Shown here: positions 31,853-32,441 of the stretch, in pieces
Numbering within the stretch: the stretch's first letter is position 1
How the letters are laid out: every line of letters begins with the position of its first letter
Source of the DNA: CAZLYX01 sp964563885
GTDB lineage: Bacteria; Pseudomonadota; Gammaproteobacteria; Burkholderiales; Neisseriaceae
Reading direction: 5' to 3'
NCBI GenBank assembly: GCA_964563885.1
Contig: CAZLYX010000021.1
Span: 1 to 32,441 of the forward strand
DNA: 32,441 nt
Position numbers and translations under genes: made by a program
The notes under the pieces: model-generated
The model's database searches: none
Told to the model about the DNA's origin: nothing
What the model saw: only the letters and a program-made list of their open reading frames with translations

Positions 31853-32441
31853 AATTCCTCACATTTACAATTTATTTTAATTTTCAAATACTCTGGATAG
31901 AACCGAAGTTGGCGTGAAATAGCATTACAACCAACTACATAATCGTAATTTACATTGTTTATCTTTTATTGAACAGCCTTTGGGCATGCAATTTGAAAGA
32001 ATATTTTTATCATACAACTCTAACTCCCATAGAACTCAATAATAACAAACGCTTACGATATCCAACCAAAATACCTGAAACATCTTCACTAGCTCTAATC
32101 AAAGCCAGACTTGCTGCATCTGTTGCCGTATGAAGTAAGCTTCCATCTTTCCATGAGGCAACCTTCAAGACATGATTAAACTTTTCTCGAATATCCGTAC
32201 ACTATATTCTGAATGTAACAAGTAATACAAATATACTTGAGTAGGTAACGACTGAAACCTATACAAATGAATAATAAGATAATACTGATTTAAATAAATA
32301 TTACCATGCAATTTATATAAAAATTCTACCATAACAAGATAAAAAAGCTTAAAACATTATAGATATTCTAATCACTAAAAAACCAGCAGTGAGCTATGCT
32401 GAAGAAACCGTACAACTAAACTTGGTAAACTAAGCGTATTA
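31853..32441. other. AT-rich region upstream of sdhC
   Basis: About 590 bases without an intact gene. It should contain the sdhC promoter, but I find no convincing hexamer pair. A 63-codon open frame on the minus strand (32010-32201) is listed separately. The rest, especially 32200-32441, is very AT-rich and I see nothing in it. Confidence 0.6.
32010..32201 (-). pseudogene. Possible C-terminal remnant of an unknown gene
   Basis: A minus-strand frame of 63 codons ends in TGA and is closed upstream by TAG, with no ATG or GTG start in a sensible place. Its translation looks coding-like, with mixed charge, many Ala/Gly/Val and an Arg/Lys-Leu pattern (REKFNHVLKVASWKDG, TDAASLALIRASED, GILVGYRKRLLLL). 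I do not recognise the family. A frame of this length can arise by chance, so this is tentative. Confidence 0.3.

Noticed and set aside
1..32441. A new defence, toxin or mobile system
   Set aside because: I looked on both strands for nucleases, helicases, methylases, integrases, transposases and toxin pairs and saw none. Nearly all genes are known core functions.

Overview
This is an ordinary core-genome stretch of a low-GC member of the Neisseriaceae. Three things point there: gene order (sdhCDAB-sdhE-gltA-sucA-sucB-lpdA-sucCD in one direction, as I recall it from Neisseria), protein sequences that read like Neisseria homologues (AlaRS, Pcm, SurE, LpdA), and a very frequent 12-mer AGGCTACCTGAA / TTCAGGTAGCCT. 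From memory, that 12-mer is the Eikenella-type dialect (AG-eikDUS) of the DNA uptake sequence. The sequence is clearly AT-rich, which does not fit Eikenella corrodens itself. A gut- or host-associated relative such as Snodgrassella or a neighbouring genus is possible, but I cannot fix the genus.

Layout. 1-1.2 kb (minus): lpxH (lipid A synthesis) and yffB (ArsC/Spx-like), ending at a strong terminator. 1.3-4.9 kb (plus): an unknown lipoprotein, a YdgA/DUF945 protein and an unknown 340-aa protein. 5-7.4 kb (minus): surE-pcm-nlpD. 7.7-10.1 kb (minus): rnr. 10.1-10.6 kb (plus): tRNA-Leu(CAG) and tRNA-Ser(GGA), each with its own near-consensus promoter and terminator. 10.9-13.8 kb (minus): alaS, with a large internal insertion. 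14-16 kb (plus): an orphan PotF-like polyamine-binding lipoprotein and rlmJ. 16.1-18.1 kb (minus): a yqjD-yqjE-yqjK-like envelope operon, a Sel1-repeat secreted protein, and a decayed fragment of gatB. 18.2-31.9 kb (minus): the TCA-cycle block, covering succinate dehydrogenase, SdhE, citrate synthase, the 2-oxoglutarate dehydrogenase complex (SucA, SucB, LpdA) and succinyl-CoA synthetase, with two small unknown envelope genes set between sucB, lpdA and sucC. 31.9-32.4 kb: AT-rich DNA with no intact gene and one possible coding remnant.

The TCA block carries enzymes from citrate formation and 2-oxoglutarate oxidation through succinyl-CoA to succinate and fumarate, with electrons entering the quinone pool through Sdh. 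Many transcription units end in hairpins built from two facing uptake sequences, so the uptake signal doubles as terminator.

I found no defence system, CRISPR array, prophage or insertion sequence. The most interesting observations are the roughly 85-residue insertion in AlaRS carrying an uptake sequence, the rearranged gatB remnant beside a Sel1 gene, the uneven uptake-sequence distribution (19 exact copies before 22.8 kb, none seen after), and the unknown small envelope proteins inside the TCA block.
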